NCBI GenBank assembly: GCA_002686945.1
Contig: NYYZ01000002.1
Coordinates: 136,010 to 200,009, forward strand
Origin: Planctomycetota bacterium
Lineage (GTDB): Bacteria > Planctomycetota > UBA1135 > GCA-002686595
Direction: 5' to 3'
Length of the DNA: 64,000 nt
The notes beneath the pieces are model-generated. The model was not told where the DNA came from. It ran no database searches and saw nothing but the letters and a program-made list of their open reading frames with translations. Position 1 is the stretch's first letter, and every line of letters starts with the position of its first letter. Of this stretch, positions 1 to 8,970 are shown piece by piece. The translations under genes and the position numbers were made by a program.

Positions 1-1
1 G

Positions 2-565
2 ATTGCCGCCCGCTTTCGACCAGAGGATCGTGTGCAACTCCTGGTTCATGGCTTGCATGATGACGGCCTGACTCCCGAGCAGGCCCAGCGCAGATTGCAG
101 GCAGGCTTTGAGGTCTTCCTCGCTCTCGAAGGGGAGTGGAGTGCCGACGCCCTGTTGGTGGCCCAGGCCCTCCACCTGCGTGCCCAGGCCCCCTGGTCTG
201 CCTTCTGCTTGGAGGGGATTCAGCGCCGTCTGGGGCACCTGGACCTGGCCCTTGAGACCATCGATCAGATGTTGGGTCCCGTCTCTGCCGCTCGGGGTCC
301 TGTCTGGCAGTCCTTGATGGGTCGCCGGGCCATCGTCCACGCAGGGGCTGGCGATCGTGATCTGGCGCGGGCTGATCTGGGCAGGCTGCTGTCCTCAGGG
401 GCGGCCGATGCACATCAGATCCTGGGCCTGGAGGCCCTGTTGGACCGGCAGTGGCAGGTCTCCAGCGCCCACTTTGGCGTGTTGCTGGACAGCAGCCGAA
501 GGTCTGGGGAGCCCCATCCACCCTGGGCCCTGCGTGGTTATGGTGTGTCCTTGCTCCCCAGGTGA
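2..565 (+). CDS. C-terminal part of a helical repeat (TPR-like) protein, cut by window edge
   Basis: The frame is open from the first bases of the window, so the true start lies upstream. A GTG at 32 is only an internal candidate. The visible 187 residues are rich in Ala, Leu, Gln and Arg in helix-turn-helix pairs, such as a segment reading LGHLDLALETIDQMLG followed by another reading GDRDLARADLGRLL. This is the look of degenerate tetratricopeptide-type repeats, which usually mediate protein contacts. No catalytic motif, membrane segment or signal peptide is visible in this part. The next gene follows after about 140 bases on the same strand. The precise family cannot be decided from the fragment. 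Confidence 0.6.
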   Translation: MAARFRPEDRVQLLVHGLHDDGLTPEQAQRRLQAGFEVFLALEGEWSADALLVAQALHLRAQAPWSAFCLEGIQRRLGHLDLALETIDQMLGPVSAARGPVWQSLMGRRAIVHAGAGDRDLARADLGRLLSSGAADAHQILGLEALLDRQWQVSSAHFGVLLDSSRRSGEPHPPWALRGYGVSLLPR

Positions 566-702
566 ACTAGAGGTGGGGGATAGCCTCAGGGCATCCCCAA
601 CAAGCGAAATCCGACCTTCCCGGCCACTTTCAGTCCTGGTGCTTGCCATTCACCCCCCGTCCGATGATCCTAGAGGCTCCTCTTCTTGAGCCCCTCATAA
701 CC

Positions 703-1971
703 ATGCTGCGACTAGCCCTTCTTGCCGCCCCTCTACTGTGCCTCTCAGCGGTCAGCCCTGCCATCGCTCCCGCCCTGGACGGACCCTACCTCAAGGACAC
801 TGACCTGAAGAGATTGGCCAAGACCTTCAACGACTACATCGAGGCCTCGGTGGCCAGAGAGGGTGTGCTGAATGCGGAAAACGAGGTGGAGAAGGCCTTG
901 GGGAAGCTGGAGCGCAAACTGCGCAAGGCGCCTGTGCAGGATGTTCTCGCCAGCCCACTCGACCTGGGCCGCGCTCTCTGGATGTCGCGGGAGTACGGCA
1001 AGAAGCGAGTCAAGTTTGGCAGCATCCAAGATGGCGAATATGACGTGACCGTTCCTGGTGGTGATGGTCCCCTCAAGTACGCAATCCTGGCGCCCGCTGC
1101 CTATGACAAGGGCAAGAAGAAAAGCTGGCCTCTCGTGCTCTGCATCCCAGACGTGGATGAGAACCACAGAGAGACCCTCCTGGAGAACTGGGCCGACGGG
1201 GATCTGCACAAGGAAGTGATCCTGGTCTGTCCGGAAATGCCCGAGGACGTGGACAAGTGGGGCGAGATGCCTGGCGTTGGGACCATGCTGATCCTCTTCC
1301 GCGCGATCTATGAGGATTGGGCCATCGACTACAATCAGGTTTTCCTGGCTGGGCGCGGCGCCGGAGTGGATGCGGCGCTCTCCATCGCCGGCAAGTTCCC
1401 TGAGTTGTTCGCCGGTGTTATAGGTCGGGCGGGTGATGCCCAACATGCGACCCCCGAGAACTTTTCCAATCTGCCCACTTGGTTCAGTGGTGGAGGATCC
1501 GGAGTCACTGCCTGGGCAGAGGCGATCAAAGCGGAGGGTTGGGAAAACTGCACCGTCGATCCTTCGGGCCGCGAGAAGGAAATCCTCGGCTGGCTGAACG
1601 ACACCCACCGAGACGGCGTACCCAGCGAGGTCACACTGGTTCCGGGCCGGCCCTTTCCCACCCGCGCCTACTGGCTTGAGGTTCCTGCCGGAGATGAGGA
1701 TGGTGGGCTGGTCAAGGCTCGGGTGGAGCGGGATGACAACACGATCCACATAGAAGCAACTCTGGTGCCTTCGGTCACCTTGCTGTTCAATGATCTTCTG
1801 GTGGATCTCTCCAAGCCCGTCAAGGTGGTCATCAACGGGGTAGAGCACACCGACCTCTTGCCCCGTAGCTACCGCACTTGCCTCAAGCTGATCTTTCGGG
1901 GCACCAACGATCCGGGCCGCATTTTTGTTGCCATGAAGACCTACTCGGTTCCTCCGCGGGCGAACAAGTGA
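703..1971 (+). CDS. secreted alpha/beta-hydrolase-like protein lacking the nucleophile serine
   Basis: The protein has 422 residues from the ATG at 703. I preferred this start over 643 because it opens directly into a signal peptide (MLRLALLAAPLLCLSAVSPA). The middle resembles esterases of the dienelactone hydrolase or feruloyl esterase type: a PLVLCIPD strand, then ILVCPEMP, then the nucleophile-elbow region FLAGRGAGVDAALSIAGKFP. The usual G-x-S-x-G reads GRGAG at residues 217-221, so glycine replaces the serine and ordinary esterase chemistry is unlikely. It probably acts outside the cytoplasm as a binding or structural protein. The following gene starts inside its stop codon (GTGA overlap), so the two are probably co-translated. 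The fold assignment is fairly likely; the function is unknown. Confidence 0.7.
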   Translation: MLRLALLAAPLLCLSAVSPAIAPALDGPYLKDTDLKRLAKTFNDYIEASVAREGVLNAENEVEKALGKLERKLRKAPVQDVLASPLDLGRALWMSREYGKKRVKFGSIQDGEYDVTVPGGDGPLKYAILAPAAYDKGKKKSWPLVLCIPDVDENHRETLLENWADGDLHKEVILVCPEMPEDVDKWGEMPGVGTMLILFRAIYEDWAIDYNQVFLAGRGAGVDAALSIAGKFPELFAGVIGRAGDAQHATPENFSNLPTWFSGGGSGVTAWAEAIKAEGWENCTVDPSGREKEILGWLNDTHRDGVPSEVTLVPGRPFPTRAYWLEVPAGDEDGGLVKARVERDDNTIHIEATLVPSVTLLFNDLLVDLSKPVKVVINGVEHTDLLPRSYRTCLKLIFRGTNDPGRIFVAMKTYSVPPRANK

Positions 1972-3602
1972 CGGTGGACGAACGCCCTGTCCCCGGGGGC
2001 GCTTCGGCCCCCCTTGTCCTGCTCTGCTGTGCCCTGGCGGGAGCGGGCACCATGGTGGTGGAGCTTGCGGCGGTGCGCCTTGTGGCACCTTGGTTCGGAG
2101 CCAGCCACGTGGTCTGGAGCAATGTGATCGGCGTTGTGCTGCTTGCTCTGACCATGGGTTATGTGTTGGGTGGGCGTCTGGCCTGTGGGGCGCGACCGGC
2201 TCGCTCCATGGGGGTGGCCATTGCCGTAGCCGCGGTTTGGGTGGCCCTGCTGCCCTTTGGGGCCCAGAGCATCTGTCGCCTGTTCATGCCCGAAGCGACC
2301 GCACTGGATCAGGCCCTGGTTCTCTTTACCTGGGGTAGCTTTTCGGCGTCCCTGTTGTTGTTCTTGCCAGCGGCCGTGCTGCTCGGTGCAGTCTCACCTC
2401 TTGCCACGGAAGTGCTTGCGCGTCTGGAGCACCTGCGCGCGGGGCAGGCCGGGGGCCGCGTGTTGGCGGCCGCCACCCTGGGCAGTTTGCTGGGTGTTTT
2501 TGGCACGAGCCACCTGTTGCTGCCCATGCTCGGTGTGCGCGGCACGTTCCTGCTGGCGGCGGTTTTCCTGATGGGGGGCGCGACTCTCTTGCTTTGGTGT
2601 GCGAGAGACTCCCGCCTGCTGCTTCTGCTTTGGTTGCCCTTGCTTGGGCTCGGACAACTCGATGCGCATGGTCCCGCAGTCTCACCGGGAGAGCGGCTCC
2701 TGGGCACGGCCGAGTCGGGCTATCAGTCGATCCGCGTAATCGAATCGGGGGAGGCAGACACTCAATCCCGCCGGATGGTGGTCAATGAGGCATTGGATTC
2801 GTTTCAGAGTGTCTGGGGCCCCAGTCCAGGCTTGCTAGGAGGGGGGCACTACTACGACCTGTTCACACTTCCTCTGGCCTGGCAGGAAGTACCTCCTTCC
2901 TGGAACCTGCTGGTGCTTGGGCTTGGAGCAGGAACGGCTGTGCGGGTGATGGGCGGGGTGCTGCCCGAAGACACGGATCTTGTCTGGACGGGAGTGGAGA
3001 TCGACCCTGCGGTTGTACGCTTGGGTCAGGAGCACATGGACCTGGCCGCAGAGCCTCCCAGCCAGATACTGACCGGTTGGGATTCCCGGGCCGCCCTGGC
3101 TGTGTTACCCGGTCCGTTTGAGCAGATCATTTTGGATTCCTACGCCAACAACATGGAGATCCCTTTCCATTTGGCCACCGTGGAGTTTTTTTCTGAGGCT
3201 CTGGCCAAGCTTTCTCCGGGAGGCTGGTTGACCCTCAATGCCGCGGGGTTCGGGGTGCAGGATTCTCTGATCGTTTCCTTGGCTGGCACTTTGGCCGCCG
3301 CAGCGGACAGTCGGGCCCTGATTCTGGAGGTGCCCTTCAGTCGGAACGCCATGGTTTTCGTGCGTCGGGATGGGGAGATCCCCTTCGGCACCGAAGCGGC
3401 GCAGTTTGAAGCACCCGCCCCGATCCAGGTCCTCCTGCAATCTCTAGGCGCACCGGGCACATTCCGCTGGGTGGAGCCCGCCAGCGCAGGAGACCTGCTG
3501 ACCGATGACCGCGCCCCGTTGGAGCAGTTGCAACGCGCCTCCATCGCCCGGGGCAGAGGGGATTGGGGTAAACAAGGTCTGGCACAGGAGAGCCGGCCGT
3601 GA
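1968..3602 (+). CDS. membrane-fused spermidine-synthase-like protein
   Basis: The protein has 544 residues starting at the GTG that overlaps the upstream stop. Residues about 12-240 are seven or so hydrophobic helices. Residues about 250-500 form a soluble Rossmann domain of the polyamine aminopropyltransferase or class I methyltransferase type: a glycine motif (LVLGLGAGTAVRVM), the acidic strand end GVEIDPAVV, and IILDSYANN where spermidine synthases have their DxxD-like loop. Membrane-plus-spermidine-synthase fusions are widespread in bacteria and mostly uncharacterised, and many probably do not make spermidine. The YSTY-type substrate motifs of true SpeE are not evident. It sits between the esterase-like gene and a small TPR membrane protein with stop/start overlaps at both ends, which suggests one functional unit at the inner membrane. 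Confidence 0.8.
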   Translation: MTVDERPVPGGASAPLVLLCCALAGAGTMVVELAAVRLVAPWFGASHVVWSNVIGVVLLALTMGYVLGGRLACGARPARSMGVAIAVAAVWVALLPFGAQSICRLFMPEATALDQALVLFTWGSFSASLLLFLPAAVLLGAVSPLATEVLARLEHLRAGQAGGRVLAAATLGSLLGVFGTSHLLLPMLGVRGTFLLAAVFLMGGATLLLWCARDSRLLLLLWLPLLGLGQLDAHGPAVSPGERLLGTAESGYQSIRVIESGEADTQSRRMVVNEALDSFQSVWGPSPGLLGGGHYYDLFTLPLAWQEVPPSWNLLVLGLGAGTAVRVMGGVLPEDTDLVWTGVEIDPAVVRLGQEHMDLAAEPPSQILTGWDSRAALAVLPGPFEQIILDSYANNMEIPFHLATVEFFSEALAKLSPGGWLTLNAAGFGVQDSLIVSLAGTLAAAADSRALILEVPFSRNAMVFVRRDGEIPFGTEAAQFEAPAPIQVLLQSLGAPGTFRWVEPASAGDLLTDDRAPLEQLQRASIARGRGDWGKQGLAQESRP

Positions 3603-4144
3603 TTGCTGCGGCCGTATTGCTCTGTTTGGGTGGTGAGCTCAGTGACCCAGGACCTCAGGATCAGGTTGCTCGCTACCGCGCCCTGCTGGCCGCCGGTCAA
3701 TACGTGCAGGCCATCACCGTGGCTGGCGGAATCCAAGATGACCTTGTGCGCCAACAGTCACAGGTGGAGGCACGCTACTGGTGCGGAGACCTGAGCGGGG
3801 CCCTCGCCGTCGCGCGTTCCGCGCTCGCTGCCCACCCTGATGACTTGCAGTTGTTGAATATGGGGGCGGACCTGGCCCTGCAGTTGTTGCAGATCGAGGA
3901 GGGCATCCGCTGGAGTCAGAGCCTTGCTCGTCTGGCCATTGAAGCCCCCGAGCTGCCCCAGGAAACCCGCGAGTTCTACAGCACCAAGGCCCGCAATCAT
4001 CTGGCTCTGGCCGTTGAAGCCCGTCACGCCCAGGATTCTCGTGCCAGCGCCCTGTTTCGCGCCCAGCTCACCGTTGTCCTCGTGTGCCTGCTGGCCGCGG
4101 GAGTCGGGGCTGCGGCCTGCCACAAATCCGGACGCTTTAGTTGA
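3599..4144 (+). CDS. small TPR-like protein with C-terminal membrane anchor
   Basis: The protein has 181 residues. It starts at a GTG that overlaps the previous stop (GTGA), so translational coupling is likely. The N-terminus (MIAAAVLLCLGGEL) is hydrophobic enough for a weak signal sequence. Residues 25-140 are helical pairs of the tetratricopeptide kind (YRALLAAGQYVQAIT, then WCGDLSGALAVARSALAAHPDD). A single transmembrane helix (LTVVLVCLLAAGVGAAAC) lies near residue 160-175, followed by a short basic tail. This is the topology of a tail-anchored scaffold protein. It is the last gene of the three-gene cluster and is followed by a perfect inverted repeat. No specific function is recognisable. 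Confidence 0.7.
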   Translation: MIAAAVLLCLGGELSDPGPQDQVARYRALLAAGQYVQAITVAGGIQDDLVRQQSQVEARYWCGDLSGALAVARSALAAHPDDLQLLNMGADLALQLLQIEEGIRWSQSLARLAIEAPELPQETREFYSTKARNHLALAVEARHAQDSRASALFRAQLTVVLVCLLAAGVGAAACHKSGRFS

Positions 4145-4182
4145 GGTTGTGAGTCGAGGGCTTGCGGGTATGGCGACACAAA

Positions 4183-4216
4183 AGGAGCTGCCCGCTGAAT
4201 TCAGCGGGCAGCTCCT
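4183..4216. terminator. perfect 17+17 bp inverted repeat between convergent genes
   Basis: The arms AGGAGCTGCCCGCTGAA and TTCAGCGGGCAGCTCCT are perfectly complementary with no spacer. They lie between the stop of the TPR membrane gene (4144) and the stop of the convergent HEAT-repeat gene (4254). No T-run follows on either strand, so it is not a textbook intrinsic terminator, but its position fits a bidirectional terminator or RNA 3'-end barrier. Confidence 0.55.
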
Positions 4217-4253
4217 CATGACCTCGCCGGGCTGACCCGGTAATCAAAGACGC

Positions 4254-6398
4254 TCAAAGAATATCCAGGATGCCCGTGCCGCCGCCGGTCAGGGTCGTGG
4301 AGTTTGCGCGGTAGTTGATGTCCTGGCCGATCTTGGAGTTCCAAGGCAGCATCTCTTTGTCACACACGATCCCCAGGGCCACCGCCGCGAAGCCGCGGGC
4401 GCCACCGGTCATCTTGGGACTCTGGAGCATCTCCACCAAAGGCTCGATTGAGTTGCGATCGCCGATCTGGCCCAAGGCCGTGGCGATGGCAGCTTGAGTG
4501 GCCATTCCCTTGGCGTTCGCCAGCATGTCCACCAGCTTGGGCACGATGGCCTTGTCGCCCAGCAAACCCAGGGAGATTGCAGCCTGCTTGAGCAGGTCGG
4601 GGCGGTACTTGGCTTCTTCGATCAGAACCTGGATCTGCTCCACCGGGCGGGGGTCACCGATCAGGCCGAGGGCCACGCAGCAGTAACCGCGGGCCTCGTC
4701 ATCACCGGTGAAGTAGTCCAGCTTGTCGATGATCAGATTGATCGCGTCGACGTTCTTGCTCATACCCAAGCCAAGTACATAGGCGCCGATGTCCGCGGGA
4801 CGACGGCAGTCCTTTGTGGCCGCTTGCAGGGCAAGAATCGAGGTGGTATCCAGGCTCTGGCCTGCTTCCAAGAGATCCCAACTCTGCACGCCGATGGCCA
4901 GACCGGCCCAGGGCTTGAGTTGTACCTTGCCGCGACCGAGGGTCTTGGTGAGGGCTGATTCCACTTCTTCGCGGCCGCCCCAGGGCTTCTCGCCGATGCC
5001 GGCGCGGGCACCGATTTGGGACAGAGCTATGAGTGAGAATCGTCGGGCCTGTTGACGGCCCTTGGATGCGACCTCACGCAGACCAGCACGGATCTTGTTG
5101 TCGACGGCCTTGGCCCCATCGTCGTCGCAGTTGCCGATCTGGCCCAGGGCCAGGGCGGCACTCATTTTCAGCTCGCGTTGCGTGTAGTCGCTACGCTCGC
5201 GAATGGCTTCGAGCAGCATCTCGGACACTGCCGCGCGCTGAGTTTTGGCCTCTTCGCCGGTCAGGTCTTCAAGCAGCATGGCCATGGAGCGGGGCGCGTG
5301 GGCGCGCACCAGATAATGGCGCGTGCTCTTGTTGGCGCGCACGTTGCGCTCGTTGAAGTAGTCGAGCAGGAAGGCGAGTTGGGCCTGGCGCGAGACCACA
5401 TGGGGCAGGTTGCCCTTCATCTCATCTTCGCTGAGTTCTGGAACTGCTTCCACCGCGTCTACACGGGTCAAGCCGAAGGCCACCATGGCGGCGATCTTGA
5501 TGTCCCGGGTAGCGAAATTTGGAGAAGTCAAAACGTCGGCCAGATGCTCGGCGATCTGCTTGCGCAGTTCGTTGTCGCCGGAGCGGTAACCGAGTAGACC
5601 CAAGCCATAGGCGGCGAAGGCTCGGGTGCGCAGAGATACCTGTGTGGAACCCACGGCTTTGCGGCCAATGGGCCCGTCGTTCATCAATTCCACCAAGATA
5701 TCGATGCTGCCCTCATCGGCCAAGATGCCCAAGGCCACGGCAGCGGTCTCGGCTATCTCTTGACTGGAGTCGTCGAGGAACTTCATGATTTCCTTTTGGA
5801 AACGCGACTCGCCGCTTTCGTCCTGCTCGTCACCGATTTTGGCCAGGGCGATCATGGCGCCGGTGACGATGTCATTGTGACGTTCCTTTGCAAGGGCCTC
5901 GAGCAGTGCGGGAACCACTACATTGTCGATCTGTTCTTTGGTGGGGCGCAGGGTTTCTTTGGCCTGCTCCTTTTGACCATGGCCCAGAAAAAACTCAGCG
6001 GAGCCGGTTTGGATGTTGCCATCGTGGATGTGGCTCTTCAGGTTGAGGTAGGGGTCTTTGTTGAATCCCCACCAAAAATCCCAACGGGTCAGGTCGGGTC
6101 CGGCGTCGCCGCCACCTTGGGTCGTGGGGCCCTGAGTCTGGCCCGGAGCCGGGGTGCCGGCGGGGGTACCAGGTGCCGCAGCGGGGGTGCCAGGGGTGGA
6201 AGGTGCGGGGGTGGTGGGAGCACCAGGAGCCGGGGCTCCAGGGGCAGCGCCGCCGCCTCCTCCGCCACCACCGGCGCCGGGGGGCACCGTGTCACCGGGA
6301 CCCCGGTAGGTGCCGCCGTGGCCCACGGAAAAGTCGCTCAGGGCAATGGTGCTGGCTGCCATCAAGGCGCCGATAAGGATGAGTTTTTTCATGGTCAT
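4254..6398 (-). CDS. secreted HEAT-repeat protein with Gly/Pro-rich linker
   Basis: The protein has 714 residues. Two ATGs lie two codons apart (6398 and 6392), and the second opens MKKLILIGALMAASTIALS, a clear signal peptide. Residues about 40-100 are a low-complexity Gly/Ala/Pro/Thr linker. The remainder is a run of HEAT or armadillo-like helical repeats with recurring phrases such as ETAAVALGILADEGSIDIL and GYCCVALGLIGDPRPVEQI, one about every 35-40 residues. Such repeats form a solenoid for protein binding. Secreted HEAT proteins behind a flexible linker are common in planctomycete genomes and are unassigned. The gene stands alone, converging on the 1-4 kb cluster and divergent from the histidine kinase. 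Confidence 0.85.
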   Translation of the reverse strand: MTMKKLILIGALMAASTIALSDFSVGHGGTYRGPGDTVPPGAGGGGGGGGAAPGAPAPGAPTTPAPSTPGTPAAAPGTPAGTPAPGQTQGPTTQGGGDAGPDLTRWDFWWGFNKDPYLNLKSHIHDGNIQTGSAEFFLGHGQKEQAKETLRPTKEQIDNVVVPALLEALAKERHNDIVTGAMIALAKIGDEQDESGESRFQKEIMKFLDDSSQEIAETAAVALGILADEGSIDILVELMNDGPIGRKAVGSTQVSLRTRAFAAYGLGLLGYRSGDNELRKQIAEHLADVLTSPNFATRDIKIAAMVAFGLTRVDAVEAVPELSEDEMKGNLPHVVSRQAQLAFLLDYFNERNVRANKSTRHYLVRAHAPRSMAMLLEDLTGEEAKTQRAAVSEMLLEAIRERSDYTQRELKMSAALALGQIGNCDDDGAKAVDNKIRAGLREVASKGRQQARRFSLIALSQIGARAGIGEKPWGGREEVESALTKTLGRGKVQLKPWAGLAIGVQSWDLLEAGQSLDTTSILALQAATKDCRRPADIGAYVLGLGMSKNVDAINLIIDKLDYFTGDDEARGYCCVALGLIGDPRPVEQIQVLIEEAKYRPDLLKQAAISLGLLGDKAIVPKLVDMLANAKGMATQAAIATALGQIGDRNSIEPLVEMLQSPKMTGGARGFAAVALGIVCDKEMLPWNSKIGQDINYRANSTTLTGGGTGILDIL

Positions 6399-6775
6399 TC
6401 GATGGGAATGGGTGTCTCTTGCTGAGGTGAATTCTTCAGGACTGCTTGAACAGCTTCTGTCTGATTCCGTGCGGTGCGTTTGAGTGCGGTGTGTCTGGTT
6501 TGTGCCCCAGTTGGGATCTCCCAGCTGGGCTTTCTGCTGGCTTGCAGAAGGACCGAGTGGGCGCCATTCCAGGGCGGTATGGCCCCAGCGAACTTGCCGG
6601 GGTTGTGTTTATCCTCTGCAAGGGGCGTGCCGCCAGGTGCCTGTGATAGGGCTTCCAGGATAGGATCGTGGGGGCTCAAGCGCAATGCGTGGGGTTATGG
6701 GGAAGTGGTTTCTGGGGTCGCTGGTGGCAACTGTGGACAGGGGTCTAGCAGCCTCGCCGATCCGTGTTTCCCCTG

Positions 6776-6793
6776 GGGAACACAGGTGTTCCC
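6776..6793. promoter_or_regulatory. 18 bp palindrome upstream of the histidine kinase
   Basis: GGGAACAC-AG-GTGTTCCC is a perfect dyad centred 54 bases before the preferred kinase start (6839), so it could be an operator. It lies in the 440-base stretch 6399-6838 between two divergent genes, in which I found no other gene, RNA or repeat. The spacing of the GAAC/GTTC half-sites (6 bases) does not match the Bacillus-type LexA box (4 bases). Confidence 0.4.
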
Positions 6794-6838
6794 TTTGAGG
6801 GGGTCCCATTGGGGCCCACCAGGCGGCAGACTATACCC

Positions 6839-8206
6839 ATGGCAGGTGCAGCAAGGACCCATTCGGAACTGGAGCCCCTTTTCAGGTGCCTGTTGGCTAG
6901 GAGTTCCGCGCAGGGCCCGCCCTCGCCGGAAGCCCTTCTCAAGGACCTTCTGGAAGCCTCCCCAGGGCTGCTGGCCCTTGGTTACCTGCCCCTGGGCGGC
7001 CAGGCCTGGCGTACCCCAGGCTGTGGGCGGCTGACCAATGGCCTCTTGGGAGAGGCCGCCTGGGCCAGCGCTGGCAGTCGGGGGAGGCCCCCCGCGAAGA
7101 TTTCAGGCTCCTGGAGGGTGCAGCCGGCGATGGGGGAGGAGGGTCTTGTTCAGCGAGGCCACCTGATTATCAGAAGCCACTCCCAGGGAATCCTTGAGGC
7201 AGTCGGCTGGGAAAGTCTGGCTGATGGGATCGGAGCCTTGGTGGCTCGTACCAATTCGTCTCAACAATCCGAGCATCTGCTCGCCCTGGGTGCGCGCTCG
7301 GCAAGTCTGGCCCATGACCTGCGCAATCGTCTGACCGGTGTCATGCTTGAATCCTGCCGCATGCGCATGGACGACAGGGCCGTGGGCTTTGGGCAGTTGG
7401 AGGATCATCTCATGGAGGCCGCAGAACTCTGCGGCCGGGTATTGGATTCTGAAGGTCCAGGTCCCGGTGCCCCTCTGGGAACGTGCCCTGCAGCCAGCCG
7501 ACTCGATCTCTGCCAGGTTGCTGCCTCCGCCTTGGAGCGATCCAAGTCGACAATCCGGGCAGGATCAGCGGCGCTGCCCCCGGAAGTCATCAACGACCTG
7601 CCTGCCAGAGGTCAGGTATTCGCCAACCGCGCTCTGTTGGAGGATGCCCTGGTCAACCTGATCGTCAACGCCGCGGAAGCAGCTGGTTCCCGGGGCAAGG
7701 TGCGAGTTGGACTGACCCAGGAGCGCGGCTTGTCCGGATTTTGGGTACAGGACAACGGTCGGGGTCTGCCCGCGGGTGCCACCGAGCCGGGGGCCAGCAA
7801 CGGCGGCACCGGTCATGGGTTGAGTGGAGTCATCGAGTGTGCTCGTCGCCACGGGGGCGAACTGATCTATTCGCGGAAAGAGGGGTTTACGCGTCTTGAG
7901 TTGTTTTGCCTCGATGCTTGTCACCTTGAGGGCTCCTGGCAGATCCACTTTGACCCCCTGGGGGGACGTCTTGTACGGAGAGCAGCCAGCCGTGGGCCAC
8001 TGACACTCTGCACTCAACGCCTCGACTACGCCATCCGTTGGATGGACCTTCTGACCCCTGAAGTTGCGGGCGAAGTGCATGCCTGGCGTGGTTCGCCTGG
8101 ACTGGGAAGGCTGACCCGCCTGGTGGGTGGTTGGGGCAGTCAGCACGTGAAACTTGTGCTCCACAGCGGCGCTCTCAACGAGGGCCCCTGGGCGTTCGCC
8201 TCCTAG
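6839..8206 (+). CDS. cytoplasmic sensor histidine kinase, orphan
   Basis: The protein has 455 residues from ATG 6839. An upstream in-frame start at 6764 would put the palindrome inside the gene. No transmembrane helix is visible. The catalytic core is complete. The H-box reads [13 protein letters not shown] with the phospho-accepting His at residue 159. The N-box is [14 protein letters not shown]1 is VQDNGRGLP and G2 is GTGHGLSGV. The first ~135 residues are an unrecognised, possibly sensory, domain. The last ~130 residues after G2 are also unassigned and show no receiver-type Asp pattern. No response regulator lies nearby. The final TAG overlaps the sdhB stop on the other strand within one CTAG tetranucleotide. 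Confidence 0.85.
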   Translation: MAGAARTHSELEPLFRCLLARSSAQGPPSPEALLKDLLEASPGLLALGYLPLGGQAWRTPGCGRLTNGLLGEAAWASAGSRGRPPAKISGSWRVQPAMGEEGLVQRGHLIIRSHSQGILEAVGWESLADGIGALVARTNSSQQSEHLLALGARSASLAHDLRNRLTGVMLESCRMRMDDRAVGFGQLEDHLMEAAELCGRVLDSEGPGPGAPLGTCPAASRLDLCQVAASALERSKSTIRAGSAALPPEVINDLPARGQVFANRALLEDALVNLIVNAAEAAGSRGKVRVGLTQERGLSGFWVQDNGRGLPAGATEPGASNGGTGHGLSGVIECARRHGGELIYSRKEGFTRLELFCLDACHLEGSWQIHFDPLGGRLVRRAASRGPLTLCTQRLDYAIRWMDLLTPEVAGEVHAWRGSPGLGRLTRLVGGWGSQHVKLVLHSGALNEGPWAFAS

Positions 8207-8970
8207 CGGGACAAAATACTGGCTCGTAGATACTCGCGATTCATGCGCGCGATGTTGTCTGTCGAGATCCCCTTGGGACAAGCAGCCATGCACTCGTAGT
8301 GATTTGTGCAGTGACCAAAGCCCTCGGCCTCCATTTGTTCCACCATGCCCAGCGCCCGGGACTCGCGCTCGGGAGCGCCTTGGGGAAGGAGGGCCAACTG
8401 ACTGACCTTGGCGGCAGTGAAAAGCATGGCGGCAGCGTTTGGGCAGGCTGCAACGCAGGCTCCGCACCCGATACAGGCCGCGGCATCCATGGCCAGATCT
8501 GCGTTCTGCTTGGGAATTGGCAAGGCGTTGGCGTCCTGGGGGGCGCCTGTGTTGACCGACACGTAGCCGCCTGCCTGGATGATGCGGTCCAAGGGAGAGC
8601 GGTCAATGATCAGATCCCGCAGGACGGGGAAGGCCTTTGCCCGGAAAGGCTCGATCCAGATCACATCTCCATCGTTGAAGCTGCGCATGTGGAGCTGGCA
8701 GGTCGTGGTCTCTGACTCGGGGCCGTGGGGTTTACCATTGATCACCAGGCTGCACATGCCGCAGATGCCCTCGCGGCAGTCGTGGTCGAAGGCAAAGGGC
8801 TCACGTCCCTCTCGCTGGAGATTCTCGTTGACCACATCAAGCATCTCCAGGAAGGACATGGCGGGGCTGGCCTCCCGGCTGTGGGTCTCGAATTCTCCCG
8901 CCGTATCTGGGCCGGACTGGCGCCAGATGTTGAGAGTCAACGTCAAGGTCTCGTCGCTGTGCCCGCCCAT
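8203..8970 (-). CDS. sdhB: succinate dehydrogenase/fumarate reductase iron-sulfur subunit
   Basis: The protein has 255 residues. It carries electrons from the flavoprotein to the membrane cytochrome of respiratory complex II. It keeps the [2Fe-2S] ligands C65, C70, C73 and C91 ([12 protein letters not shown], then CQL), followed by the ferredoxin-type clusters [12 protein letters not shown] (C166-C176) and [12 protein letters not shown] (C221-C231). The set suits one 2Fe-2S, one 4Fe-4S and one 3Fe-4S centre. The sequence style is that of the non-proteobacterial, b558-linked enzymes. It is the last gene of sdhCAB, with its start codon overlapping the sdhA stop by one base. It converges on the histidine kinase with interlocked stop codons. 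Confidence 0.97.
   Translation of the reverse strand: MGGHSDETLTLTLNIWRQSGPDTAGEFETHSREASPAMSFLEMLDVVNENLQREGREPFAFDHDCREGICGMCSLVINGKPHGPESETTTCQLHMRSFNDGDVIWIEPFRAKAFPVLRDLIIDRSPLDRIIQAGGYVSVNTGAPQDANALPIPKQNADLAMDAAACIGCGACVAACPNAAAMLFTAAKVSQLALLPQGAPERESRALGMVEQMEAEGFGHCTNHYECMAACPKGISTDNIARMNREYLRASILSR

Noticed and set aside
745-2088. 447-codon open frame on the minus strand
   Set aside because: Entirely antisense to the hydrolase-like gene and the start of the membrane fusion gene; low-complexity Pro/Arg/Gly translation and no homology-like motifs.
5760-6425. 221-codon open frame on the plus strand
   Set aside because: Antisense to the HEAT gene signal peptide and Gly/Pro linker; the Gly/Arg/Ser-rich translation is a shadow of that linker.
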